DNA of 64,000 bases, from the NCBI RefSeq assembly GCF_001642835.1, contig NZ_LXEI01000012.1, positions 1 through 64,000 on the forward strand, read 5' to 3'. Every line of letters begins with the position of its first letter. Position 1 is the first letter of the stretch. The DNA comes from Pseudotamlana agarivorans. GTDB taxonomy: Bacteria; Bacteroidota; Bacteroidia; Flavobacteriales; Flavobacteriaceae. A program made the translations under genes and the position numbers. Below the pieces are notes generated by a model. The model was not told the DNA's origin. It saw nothing but the letters and a program-made list of their open reading frames with translations, and did not search any database. Shown piece after piece: positions 36,873-44,975 of the stretch.

Positions 36873-37683
36873 AATGTAAAATTCTTAAAAATAAATATAT
36901 AAAAGGAGCAGCAAAAATAATACTATCCAATCGGTCTAACAAGCCTCCATGCCCAGGCATAATGACGCCACTATCTTTTACATTTGCTTGCCTTTTAAAC
37001 TTAGATTCGATTAAGTCACCCAACGTTCCAAAAACACTAACAATGATGCTTAAAACTAGCCAGCTAGCCGAGTTTAAAGATTGTGTAAAGGTAGCAATAA
37101 AATAACTTGCTACGCAGGAAAAAAATAGGCCACCAAGAAAACCTTCTACTGTTTTTTTGGGTGAAATAGATTCAAAAAGTTTTTGTTTTCCAAAATTTTT
37201 ACCCACCAAATAAGCAAAAGTATCATTAACCCAAATTAGAATAAATGCTCCTAATAATATTTTAGGATTGTATTCTTGATGGTTGGTGGTGATTAGTATT
37301 AGAAAGACGAAGGCACTTGATAGATAGAATGTTGTCAGTAAAAATCTTTTAGTACTAAAAAGAGGGATGGTTTTTTCTGAAAACAAATCTTTTATTAAAA
37401 AGAGGTTGACAAATATGGAAAGCACCAGGAGTATTTGTGTTGCCTCAGTTAAGCCCTCGTTAGTATTTAAAACAGTTTGCCAATATCCAAAGAAAATATA
37501 AAGTATAATAAATATAATATAAGGGATATTACTTTTTAACTGAATGAGCTTTTGAAATTCGGCCAAACACAGTAAGCCAAATATGGCAAATAAAGCAATT
37601 AATAAATGCTCAAAATATAATGAAACAAGTAAAATGGATATATAAAGTAATCCAGAAAGTGATCGAATAACTATTTCTTTCAT
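36862..37683 (-). CDS. cdsA: Phosphatidate cytidylyltransferase
   Basis: This 273-residue polytopic membrane enzyme forms CDP-diacylglycerol. It has about seven or eight hydrophobic helices. The C-terminal signature VIMPGHGGLLDRLDSIIFAAPF (residues about 243-264) holds the catalytic Asp residues, preceded by GDLIESKFKRQ. It starts 1 nt after the LUD gene and overlaps psd by 11 nt, so phospholipid synthesis genes are co-ordinated. Confidence 0.93.
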   Translation of the reverse strand: MKEIVIRSLSGLLYISILLVSLYFEHLLIALFAIFGLLCLAEFQKLIQLKSNIPYIIFIILYIFFGYWQTVLNTNEGLTEATQILLVLSIFVNLFLIKDLFSEKTIPLFSTKRFLLTTFYLSSAFVFLILITTNHQEYNPKILLGAFILIWVNDTFAYLVGKNFGKQKLFESISPKKTVEGFLGGLFFSCVASYFIATFTQSLNSASWLVLSIIVSVFGTLGDLIESKFKRQANVKDSGVIMPGHGGLLDRLDSIIFAAPFIYLFLRILHYVS

Positions 37684-37684
37684 T

Positions 37685-38293
37685 CTATAAATCTTCTAAG
37701 AGTAGGAGGTATAGGTTTTTAGCGCTACTGCCATAACTTAGGAAGTTATTATCTTCGCCAGATTTAAAGTGTTTTATAGTTGTGATATTTGTAGGTATTT
37801 GTTTGCTATTTTTAGATTTGATTCCTTTTAAACCTTCGCCTATAGTTTCCACTAATTGACTTGTTGTGGCAAAAACGATAAAGCTGAATGGTAATTCAAG
37901 AAGTTTTTTCTCAAAAATCTGTTTTGATGAAATTAAAATAGAACCATCGTTAGCAATAAGATTTTCGCATGTTGTTAAGAAAAATGGTGCTTGATTGAGT
38001 TTTTTAGTTGCTTTAAGTTTTAAGCTTTTAAACTTGTTTTCTAATTCAGAATCCAATAATAGCACGTCTTCTTCTTGCCACTCATTCTCGTTAATAATCA
38101 GTTTGAGGTTTTGGTAAACTTCATTGATGTCTTCACAGTAAAGAAATTTACCTCCATTACCTTTAAAATTTATAGTAAACCTCTCGTCTATAGGAAGCTT
38201 AAGCTCTGGCATGTATTTGCCTCTATCATCTGATGTAATCTCCTCGTCAGGTTTCTTAGATTTTGAACCAAAAATTTTTTTAAAAAGACTCAT
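37685..38293 (-). CDS. LUD-domain protein
   Basis: This 202-residue protein matches the LUD (LutC/YkgG-like) domain family. Recognisable parts are APFFLTTCENLIANDGSILISS and ELPFSFIVFATTSQLVETIGEGL. The N-terminal 30 residues are basic and low in order (FKKIFGSKSKKPDE). LUD proteins include parts of lactate-oxidation complexes, but single LUD proteins between ftsH and cdsA are a conserved arrangement I recall in Flavobacteriaceae and have no known function. There is no iron-sulfur motif. It starts about 116 nt after ftsH. Confidence 0.8.
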   Translation of the reverse strand: MSLFKKIFGSKSKKPDEEITSDDRGKYMPELKLPIDERFTINFKGNGGKFLYCEDINEVYQNLKLIINENEWQEEDVLLLDSELENKFKSLKLKATKKLNQAPFFLTTCENLIANDGSILISSKQIFEKKLLELPFSFIVFATTSQLVETIGEGLKGIKSKNSKQIPTNITTIKHFKSGEDNNFLSYGSSAKNLYLLLLEDL

Positions 38294-38343
38294 TAAATAC
38301 CGCTATTATAAAGAATTTGTGTTGAGAAGGAACACCAAATATA

Positions 38344-38383
38344 AAAAATCTTAAATTAATCATATGATTAATTTAAGATTTTT
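38344..38383. terminator. Long perfect palindrome after ftsH
   Basis: A 40-nt palindrome centred on CATATG has two 20-nt arms that match with no mismatch (outer ends AAAAATCTTAAATT and AATTTAAGATTTTT). It can form a terminator on the minus strand between ftsH and the LUD gene. If so, it attenuates the downstream envelope genes. Confidence 0.75.
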
Positions 38384-38409
38384 GTTTTGTACTTAATTTT
38401 TAAAAGCTA

Positions 38410-40383
38410 TTACGCCTCTTCTTCAGTGTTATTGATGGCTGATTTAGAAGTGATAGCTTCCTCTTTTAGGAAGGCACGTTTACCAAATATTTTTTCAAGG
38501 TTGTCTTTGAAAATTACCTCTTTTTCTAGAAGTACTTCAGCAAGTTCGGTAAGCTTGTCTTTGTTCTCTTCTAATAATTTGATAGCACGTTGGTATTGTT
38601 CTTCAATAATTTTAGAAATTTCTTTATCAATCAGAACCGCCGTTTCTTCACTGTATGGCTTAGTAAAACCGTGATCACTTTGGCCCGAATCGTAATAGGT
38701 TAAATTACCTATTTGATCACTTAATCCATAAATGGTTACCATGGCTCTAGCTTGTTTTGTAACTTTTTCTAAATCACTTAAAGCACCAGTAGAAATCTTG
38801 TTGAAGATTACTTTTTCAGCAGCACGACCACCTAGGGCAGCACACATTTCATCAAGCATTTGTTCAGGACGCACAATAAGTCTTTCCTCTGGTAAGTACC
38901 AAGCAGCTCCTAAAGATCGTCCACGAGGAACAATGGTTACTTTTACTAAAGGAGCAGCATGCTCTAGCATCCAACTTACTGTGGCATGACCCGCTTCGTG
39001 ATAAGCTACAGCTTTTTTCTCGCTAGGAGTAATGATTTTATTTTTCTTCTCAAGACCACCTATAATACGGTCTACAGCATCTAAAAAGTCTTGTTTATCC
39101 ACCGCTTTTTTGTTGTTTCTTGCAGCAATTAAAGCCGCTTCGTTACAAACGTTAGCGATATCGGCACCTGAAAAACCAGGAGTTTGTTTAGACAGGAAGT
39201 CTAAATCTAAGTTCTCTGCTTTTTTTAACGGTCTTAGGTGAACTTCAAAAATTTCTTCACGTTCTCTTACATCCGGTAAATCAACAAAAATTTGTCTATC
39301 AAAACGTCCAGCACGCATAAGAGCTTTGTCTAAAATGTCAGCTCTATTGGTTGCAGCGATTACAATCACATTGGTATTGGTTCCAAAACCATCCATTTCA
39401 GTTAATAGCTGATTTAGCGTGTTTTCACGTTCATCGTTACTTCCCGACATGGCATTCTTTCCTCTCGCACGACCTATGGCGTCAATCTCGTCAATAAAGA
39501 TGATTGACGGCGATTTTTCTTTGGCCTGCTTAAATAAATCTCTAACTCGAGATGCTCCAACACCAACAAACATTTCAACAAAATCTGAACCTGATAACGA
39601 GAAGAAAGGCACTTTAGCTTCACCCGCAACGGCTTTTGCTAATAAAGTTTTTCCTGTTCCTGGAGGTCCTACAAGTAAGGCCCCTTTTGGAATTTTACCA
39701 CCTAAGGTTGTATATTTCTCAGGGAATTTAAGGAAATCTACAATTTCTTGTACTTCTTCTTTAGCACCTTCAAGTCCTGCTACATCTTTGAATGTTGTTT
39801 TAACTTCAGTTTTTTCATCAAAAAGCTTGGCTTTCGATTTCCCGATGTTAAAAATTTGTCCGCCAGCACCTCCGCCAGCACCACCAGACATACGTCTCAT
39901 GATAAAAATCCAAACTCCAATAAGTAAGATAAAAGGAAGAATTCCCATTAATAAGTTGCCTAATTCATTGGTTTCTGTATCGAAAGTTACCTTCGGTTTG
40001 GGTTTGCTAGGTAAATCTTTAATGATAAGATTAACTTCATTTTCAAAGTTTTGAAGATCACCGAATTCAAATTTATAGTTAGGTAATTCTGTTGCCGAAG
40101 GAATTATAGATTGCGGCTTTGAACCTTTATGAATTTCTTTAGTTTGAGCTTCAGGGGTTAAATATACTTTGGCAACACGAGTGTTTTTTACAATATTAAC
40201 ACGAGCAACATCACCTTCTTTTAAATAGTTGAAAAAATCTTGTGGTGTTATGGTGTTACCACCCTCGTAACTATCGCCACTAAATAGTTGAAATCCTAAA
40301 AATAAAGCTATTAATGCTCCGTAAACCCAGTACGGACTAAATTTTGGTTTTTTGTCTTTTGGTTTTTTATTGTCTTTTGCCAT
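38410..40383 (-). CDS. ftsH: ATP-dependent zinc metalloprotease FtsH
   Basis: This 657-residue membrane protease has two N-terminal helices (about 17-34 and 143-161) around a periplasmic domain. An AAA+ domain follows, with Walker [19 protein letters not shown], Walker [12 protein letters not shown] and the pore motif [13 protein letters not shown]. The M41 domain has zinc motif HEAGH near residue 465 and the third ligand Asp in LSDLEKVT. It degrades damaged membrane proteins and regulatory substrates. It lies 9 nt downstream of rsfS. Confidence 0.96.
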   Translation of the reverse strand: MAKDNKKPKDKKPKFSPYWVYGALIALFLGFQLFSGDSYEGGNTITPQDFFNYLKEGDVARVNIVKNTRVAKVYLTPEAQTKEIHKGSKPQSIIPSATELPNYKFEFGDLQNFENEVNLIIKDLPSKPKPKVTFDTETNELGNLLMGILPFILLIGVWIFIMRRMSGGAGGGAGGQIFNIGKSKAKLFDEKTEVKTTFKDVAGLEGAKEEVQEIVDFLKFPEKYTTLGGKIPKGALLVGPPGTGKTLLAKAVAGEAKVPFFSLSGSDFVEMFVGVGASRVRDLFKQAKEKSPSIIFIDEIDAIGRARGKNAMSGSNDERENTLNQLLTEMDGFGTNTNVIVIAATNRADILDKALMRAGRFDRQIFVDLPDVREREEIFEVHLRPLKKAENLDLDFLSKQTPGFSGADIANVCNEAALIAARNNKKAVDKQDFLDAVDRIIGGLEKKNKIITPSEKKAVAYHEAGHATVSWMLEHAAPLVKVTIVPRGRSLGAAWYLPEERLIVRPEQMLDEMCAALGGRAAEKVIFNKISTGALSDLEKVTKQARAMVTIYGLSDQIGNLTYYDSGQSDHGFTKPYSEETAVLIDKEISKIIEEQYQRAIKLLEENKDKLTELAEVLLEKEVIFKDNLEKIFGKRAFLKEEAITSKSAINNTEEEA

Positions 40384-40392
40384 TTGATTTTT

Positions 40393-40764
40393 TTAGTAAT
40401 TGGTTTCTATTACGGTAGTTTTTGCATCACCCCAAAGACTTTCGATGTCGTAAAACTCTCTAATGTGTTTTTGGAATACATGAACAACTACATTGACGTA
40501 ATCAATTAAAACCCACTCGGCGTTATCCATACCTTCAGTATGCCATGGGTTATCCTTAAGTTCTTTGCTTACTTTTTTCTGAATGGAGTTAACAATAGCG
40601 CTTACTTGTGTATTTGACGTTCCTTCGCAAATAATAAAGTAATCACAAACCGTATTTTCAATCTCTCTTAAATCTAGAATATTTATTTCTTTTCCCTTAA
40701 CATCCTCAATTCCACTAATTATAACGGATATTAACTGGTCTGCGCTTATTTCTTCTTTCGCCAT
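40393..40764 (-). CDS. rsfS: Ribosome silencing factor
   Basis: This 123-residue protein belongs to the RsfS (DUF143/Iojap) family: KGKEINILDLREIENTVCDYFIICEGTSN and the Trp-His motif of NPWHTEGMDNAEWVLIDYVNVVVHVF. It binds L14 on the 50S subunit and stops subunit joining in starvation. It is the first gene of the operon with ftsH, with a -7 box 19 nt upstream. Confidence 0.94.
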   Translation of the reverse strand: MAKEEISADQLISVIISGIEDVKGKEINILDLREIENTVCDYFIICEGTSNTQVSAIVNSIQKKVSKELKDNPWHTEGMDNAEWVLIDYVNVVVHVFQKHIREFYDIESLWGDAKTTVIETNY

Positions 40765-40783
40765 TAAATTTATTTAATTTGTG

Positions 40784-40791
40784 CAAAGTTA
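40784..40791 (-). promoter_or_regulatory. -7 promoter box of rsfS-ftsH operon
   Basis: The minus strand reads TAACTTTG, matching TAnnTTTG, 19 nt before the rsfS ATG. Confidence 0.6.
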
Positions 40792-40857
40792 TTATTTTTT
40801 TAGTTCTTTATACTTGAAAAATATGATAAGATTTCTTCATATCCTAATAACTTGTTT

Positions 40858-41589
40858 ATGACTATTATCAAACTTGGTGCCACCGATTCTACTAATAGCT
40901 ATTTGAAACGCCTTCAAGCGACTGAAAACGTTGAAGATTTTACGACAGTTATTGCTGAAAAGCAAACGCATGGCCGCGGACAAATGGGAGCAGAATGGGA
41001 GTCGCAAGCTTCAAAAAACCTTACGTTTAGTGTGTTTAAAGACCTAAGTGATTTTTCATTAGAAACTACCTTTGGTATCAGTTTAGCGGTGTCCTTAGCG
41101 ATAAGAAAGGCGCTTCAGTCGTTTTTAATTCCGCAATTAAGTGTGAAATGGCCAAACGACATTTTGTCAGTAGACAAGAAGATTTGTGGCGTATTGATAG
41201 AAAATGTCATAAAACAAAATACCATTACGGGATCAATTATTGGTATTGGGCTAAATGTGAATCAGGTTGACTTTGATAATTTACCAAGAGCGTCCTCATT
41301 AAAAGTGATAACGGGAACTCTTTTTGATTTGGATGAAGTTGCTCATGCGATCTTAAATCAATTACAAGTTCATTTTGATCTTTTAAAAAGAGGAGAGTTT
41401 ACAGCTCTAAAGGCGGATTATGAATCGTGTTTATTTCGAAAAAATAAGCCTTCAACATTTAAAGATGCTGAAGGCTCACTGTTTTCTGGTTTTATAAAAG
41501 GGGTTTCTAATTTTGGTCATCTTCAGGTTTTAGTTGAAGATAATATCATCAAAGAATTTGATTTAAAAGAAGTCACCTTAATGTATTAA
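40858..41589 (+). CDS. birA: Biotin--[acetyl-CoA-carboxylase] ligase
   Basis: This 243-residue enzyme attaches biotin to the carboxylase carrier protein. The catalytic core contains ATDSTNSYLKR, the biotinyl-adenylate loop KQTHGRGQMGAEWES, and VKWPNDILSVDKKICGVLIE. The loop reads GRGQMG rather than the usual GRGRxG, a modest change also seen in relatives. There is no N-terminal helix-turn-helix, so it is not a repressor. The start is placed at ATG 40858; an upstream TTG adds only two residues. The 3' end overlaps the convergent SRPBCC gene by 4 nt. Confidence 0.93.
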   Translation: MTIIKLGATDSTNSYLKRLQATENVEDFTTVIAEKQTHGRGQMGAEWESQASKNLTFSVFKDLSDFSLETTFGISLAVSLAIRKALQSFLIPQLSVKWPNDILSVDKKICGVLIENVIKQNTITGSIIGIGLNVNQVDFDNLPRASSLKVITGTLFDLDEVAHAILNQLQVHFDLLKRGEFTALKADYESCLFRKNKPSTFKDAEGSLFSGFIKGVSNFGHLQVLVEDNIIKEFDLKEVTLMY

Positions 41590-41981
41590 ACGTTTTGAGG
41601 GATATTCGTGGCTAACGTTTCAATGAATTTTGTAATCGGATTTTTAATCATCATGGCCATCATCGGATTGATATCTCCAGTAAAATGAAGTTGCACTTCG
41701 CTAGAGGCATCATCAATATTATCGATATTCACGGTTAAGGCAAAATCAATTTTCCCACCTGCAGCTCCTAGAACAATTTTATTTGGAGGAATAACCTCTT
41801 TCTTTTTAAGTACAATTTCTGGCATACCTTTTAGAGCAAAGAGAAATTTGTCATCTTCAAGAAGTTCAAATTTGCTAATATTTTCAGGCATTAACGATTC
41901 GAAGTTTTTAACATCAGAAAGCGCTTTAAAAACGGCTTCAGGTGATTTACTAACTTTAACTTTTGGGGATTGTAAATTCAT
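41586..41981 (-). CDS. SRPBCC (START-like) domain protein
   Basis: This 131-residue protein resembles the SRPBCC/polyketide cyclase-like fold. It starts with a strand (KVKVSKSPEAVFKALSDV), has a central SLMPENISKFELLEDDKF, and a final long helix (NPITKFIETLATNIPQ). Such domains bind hydrophobic ligands. The specific ligand is unknown. It lies between birA and pyrE, and its stop overlaps birA by 4 nt on the opposite strand. Confidence 0.8.
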   Translation of the reverse strand: MNLQSPKVKVSKSPEAVFKALSDVKNFESLMPENISKFELLEDDKFLFALKGMPEIVLKKKEVIPPNKIVLGAAGGKIDFALTVNIDNIDDASSEVQLHFTGDINPMMAMMIKNPITKFIETLATNIPQNV

Positions 41982-42066
41982 AATATCTTAATCTTTTATT
42001 CCTTATGTGATTTCTAATTAATATGTTTTAATGGTACTTTAAATTAAAGTGCCAATATAAAATGTA

Positions 42067-42711
42067 TCAATTAGCGTTCCATTCACTAGGATTAGTATTC
42101 CATTCTGATAAAGTTTTCACTTCTTTTTCAGAAATGTAATTGGTGTCTAAGGCTTGCTCTAGCAAGTTTTCGTAATTACTTAAAGTGTTTAAATCTACGT
42201 TTTCTTGCTTAAAGTTTTCTGCAGCGACATCAAACCCATAGGTAAAAATAGCCACCATGCCTTTTACATTAACTTGAGCTTCTTTAAGCGCTTTAACAGC
42301 ATTCAAGCTGCTTTTTCCAGTGCTTATCAAGTCTTCTACAACCACCACGTTTTGACCTTTTTCAATAAAACCTTCAATTTGGTTTTTTCTACCATGGCCT
42401 TTTGCATCTGGTCGAACATAAATAAAAGGGAGTCCCAAATATTCGGCAACTAGGATGCCGATACCGATAGCCCCAGTAGCTACACCTGCGATAACATCAG
42501 GTTTGCCATAGTGGTTTTCGATATATTTACCCATGGTTTCTCGAATATAGTTACGCACAGGAGGGAAAGATAAAATAATACGGTTATCGCAATAAATTGG
42601 CGATTTCCAGCCCGATGCCCACGTAAAAGGTTCTTGCGGACTCAGTTTTATAGCATTTATTTGCAATAGAACTTCGGCTGTTTTTTTAGCTGTGTCTTTG
42701 TTAAAAATCAT
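42067..42711 (-). CDS. pyrE: Orotate phosphoribosyltransferase
   Basis: This 214-residue enzyme forms orotidine 5'-phosphate from orotate and PRPP. The PRPP-binding motif VVVVEDLISTGKSSLNAV and the flexible loop region RPDAKGHGRKNQIEG (KxxGxxxxxxG) are intact. The N-terminal FTWASGWKSPIYCDNR is characteristic. The ATG at 42711 lies only 5 nt after the -7 box, suggesting a near-leaderless transcript. Confidence 0.95.
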   Translation of the reverse strand: MIFNKDTAKKTAEVLLQINAIKLSPQEPFTWASGWKSPIYCDNRIILSFPPVRNYIRETMGKYIENHYGKPDVIAGVATGAIGIGILVAEYLGLPFIYVRPDAKGHGRKNQIEGFIEKGQNVVVVEDLISTGKSSLNAVKALKEAQVNVKGMVAIFTYGFDVAAENFKQENVDLNTLSNYENLLEQALDTNYISEKEVKTLSEWNTNPSEWNAN

Positions 42712-42716
42712 GTTGG

Positions 42717-42724
42717 CAAAATTA
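42717..42724 (-). promoter_or_regulatory. -7 promoter box of pyrE
   Basis: The minus strand reads TAATTTTG, matching TAnnTTTG, and is followed by CCAAC and then the pyrE ATG. The short spacing implies little or no 5' leader. Confidence 0.6.
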
Positions 42725-42847
42725 CGGATAAATTTAATTTTAATTGAATCGAGTTTTATTTTTAATGAAAATATTTTTTGAACAACGCTGGCAATGTGAA
42801 CAAAATTAATATTTTTACCTTAAAGAAATTGTTAATTAAAATTGGCT

Positions 42848-43429
42848 ATGTATAAAGTTTTTGTTGGAGATAAACCTATGATTTTGACCTCTATTGTAGA
42901 GCAAGAAACCAATTTTAAAAACTATTTGCTTAACACCGTTAACCTTGTTAAAGTAATAAGAAAACTTAATTCTGGAGCTTTGCAAGAGGCACGCTTAATT
43001 CATAAAAACCCAGATAAGTTACTTAAAAAGTTTTTAAAGAAGCTTCCTAATGTCGTTGCTGGAGGTGGCAAAGTATATAATGCAGAAGGAGATATTCTAT
43101 TTATTTATAGAAATGATAAATGGGATTTGCCAAAAGGAAAGGCTGAACGCAACGAATCTATTGAAGAAACTGCTATTCGTGAAGTCACCGAAGAAACTGG
43201 GGTTGCGGGCCTTACGATCACCAAACCTTTAGATACGACTTACCATATATTTAAACGTAATGGACGTTATAAAATTAAAATAACACATTGGTTTGAAATG
43301 AAAACCAGCTTCACGGGAAATTTATATGCTCAGGAAGAAGAAGGCATCACCAAAGTTTCATGGCTAAATAATGAAGAAGCTCATGAAGCGCTTAATAATT
43401 CTTATGCGAATATTAAGTTGTTGGTTTAG
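42848..43429 (+). CDS. Nudix hydrolase
   Basis: This 193-residue protein has a complete Nudix box, GKAERNESIEETAIREVTEETGV, at about residues 98-120 (GX5EX7REVTEETG). The N-terminal 70 residues are an extension found in a flavobacterial NUDIX group. The family hydrolyses nucleoside diphosphates linked to another group. The substrate is not predictable. The start is taken at ATG 42848; a TTG two codons earlier is possible but less likely. It is divergent from pyrE. Confidence 0.92.
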   Translation: MYKVFVGDKPMILTSIVEQETNFKNYLLNTVNLVKVIRKLNSGALQEARLIHKNPDKLLKKFLKKLPNVVAGGGKVYNAEGDILFIYRNDKWDLPKGKAERNESIEETAIREVTEETGVAGLTITKPLDTTYHIFKRNGRYKIKITHWFEMKTSFTGNLYAQEEEGITKVSWLNNEEAHEALNNSYANIKLLV

Positions 43430-43488
43430 TTTGTTTTAGAAGAAGTAAAGCCGTAGATGAATTAAAAATTTAAAATCTTTGAACCTAA

Positions 43489-43992
43489 ATGGATTTAATA
43501 TTCGAACAAATACATATTAAGGACATTGAAGCGGTTTTAAAATTATTTAAAGAAGCAGCTGAAAAAATTTCAAAAAAGAAAATTGACCATTGGCAATATT
43601 GGACAAACCCGCCCATTGAGAAAATTAAATGGGTAGAAGCAGGTATTAAAAATGGAGAATTCTACTTTATTAAAAACAAAGATGCTGTAACTATTGGCAT
43701 GGTTAGAGTTTTAGATGAAGATGAATTGTATTGGGGTAAAAAGGACGATCTATCGAAATATATTCATTCTTTAGTGGTAATTGAAACGTTTGAAGGACAA
43801 GGTATTGGTAAACTGGTGCTTCAAAAAATTGAGAATGAGGCTAAAAATAACGGATTTGATTATTTAAGATTGGATGCTGATTCTAAAAACCCAAAGCTTT
43901 GTAAATATTATGAAAATCAAGGTTTTGAAAAGGTAGGTGTAAAAGAATTGCCACTTTCAATCTATAATTTATATCAAAAGGAAATACGTTAA
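43489..43992 (+). CDS. GNAT family N-acetyltransferase
   Basis: This 167-residue protein has the GNAT acetyl-CoA site: SLVVIETFEGQGIGKLVLQKIE at about residues 90-111 (Q/RxxGxG/A as GQGIGK). YLRLDADSKNPKLCKYYENQGF follows as the beta5-alpha4 region. The acceptor is unknown. It lies 59 nt after the Nudix gene and 35 nt before the SMR gene on the same strand, so the three could be co-transcribed. Confidence 0.9.
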   Translation: MDLIFEQIHIKDIEAVLKLFKEAAEKISKKKIDHWQYWTNPPIEKIKWVEAGIKNGEFYFIKNKDAVTIGMVRVLDEDELYWGKKDDLSKYIHSLVVIETFEGQGIGKLVLQKIENEAKNNGFDYLRLDADSKNPKLCKYYENQGFEKVGVKELPLSIYNLYQKEIR

Positions 43993-44027
43993 TGTTAATG
44001 CTCTAAACCTATTGCCGTTTTTTAAAA

Positions 44028-44354
44028 ATGAATTGGATTTTATTAATTATAGCAGGTTTATTTGAAGTGGCTTTTGCGGCCTGTCTTGGGAAAGCGAAAA
44101 CAGCCTCTGGAGCTGAAACCACCTATTGGTATTTGGGTTTTTTGCTCTGCTTATGCATCAGCATGTATCTTCTAGTAAAAGTAACTCAAGAATTACCTAT
44201 TGGAACAGCTTATGCCGTTTGGACGGGTATAGGCGCTGTGGGTACTGTGCTTGTAGGGATTTTTGTGTTTAAGGAACCCGCTACATTCTGGCGCTTGTTC
44301 TTTATTACCACCTTAATAGCTTCCATTGTAGGACTGAAATTTGTTTCTAATTAG
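44028..44354 (+). CDS. SMR-family transporter, SugE/Gdx-like
   Basis: This 108-residue protein has four hydrophobic helices and the SMR signature, with the essential Glu13 in IAGLFEVAFA and ELPIGTAYAVWTGIGAVGTVLVG in helices 2-3. The WI start and GTAYAVWTGIGAVG pattern are nearer to the SugE/Gdx (guanidinium exporter) subgroup than to EmrE. Function as a guanidinium or quaternary ammonium exporter is inferred. No guanidine riboswitch is visible upstream. Homodimer formation is likely. Confidence 0.88.
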   Translation: MNWILLIIAGLFEVAFAACLGKAKTASGAETTYWYLGFLLCLCISMYLLVKVTQELPIGTAYAVWTGIGAVGTVLVGIFVFKEPATFWRLFFITTLIASIVGLKFVSN

Positions 44355-44394
44355 AAGTGATTTTTCTTTATCCTAGCTTATAGTTTAGAGAAGA

Positions 44395-44730
44395 TGTCAT
44401 TCAAATGGGGGTACGACTGAAGAATCTTTTTGAGCATGTTTTGAACACTTAACCGAACACCCCTATGGTCCCCTTATTAGGGGACAAGGCTCTTTCCTAT
44501 TTTTGGAGCATTAATGGTTTAGTAATGTACTTTATCCTTTAGAAGGAGGTACGACTGAAGAATCTCTAGTCGAAAATTTACGGCATTTATCCAAAATTTT
44601 ATACAAAGTCCCAATTGAAAGGTTACGCTAGTATCCCCTAAAAAGGGATTACAGGGGTGTTTTTAGGAAAGGTTAATATTGAGAAATTGTGTAGCTGAAA
44701 AGAGATTCTTCACTGCGATCAGAATGATAG
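44395..44730. repeat. Composite repeat module A
   Basis: This non-coding block holds two plus-strand copies of the AAGGAGGTACGACTGAAG-type element (44395-44427, 44541-44565) and one minus-strand copy (44703-44729). Between them is a palindromic element, GTCCCCTTATTAGGGGAC, within 44455-44494 (starting GAACACCCCTATG), and its inverted counterpart at 44631-44664 (ending AGGGGTGTTTTT). A related block is at 57119-57430. No ORF runs through it. Confidence 0.75.
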
Positions 44731-44790
44731 TGGCGTTTAGCAACAGTATTTTTCCTAACCTTCAACCTTCAACTTTTAATTTTTAATTTT

Positions 44791-44873
44791 TCACTATTCA
44801 CTATTCACTATTCACTATTCACTATTCACTATTCACTATTCACTATTCACTATTCACTATTCACTATTCACTA
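44791..44873. repeat. Heptanucleotide tandem array (TCACTAT)n
   Basis: Eleven exact TCACTAT units and a twelfth partial one follow each other without interruption. They are preceded by degenerate heptamer-like AT-rich DNA (AACTTTT, TTTTAAT). The array ends 52 nt upstream of the -33 element of the SulP gene. It is non-coding. Confidence 0.95.
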
Positions 44874-44925
44874 ATGATAAATCAAACGTTATAGTTTCTA
44901 CTTCTTGTAAATTAAATAGGTATGT

Positions 44926-44956
44926 CTTGCTAAACAAGATTTTAAACTTATTTTTG
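44926..44956 (+). promoter_or_regulatory. Promoter of SulP transporter gene
   Basis: CTTG at 44926-44929 and TATTTTTG at 44949-44956 are separated by 19 nt, close to the Bacteroidota -33/-7 arrangement. The ATG is 19 nt downstream. Confidence 0.6.
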
Positions 44957-44975
44957 CAGCCTCAACAAACGAACC

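Noticed and set aside
39419-40054. 211-codon open frame opposite ftsH
   Set aside because: It is antisense to the conserved AAA+ domain, has no family features, and is a by-product of the codon use of ftsH.
44791-44873. Possible CRISPR array
   Set aside because: The units are adjacent 7-mers with no spacers and there are no cas genes, so it is a simple tandem repeat.
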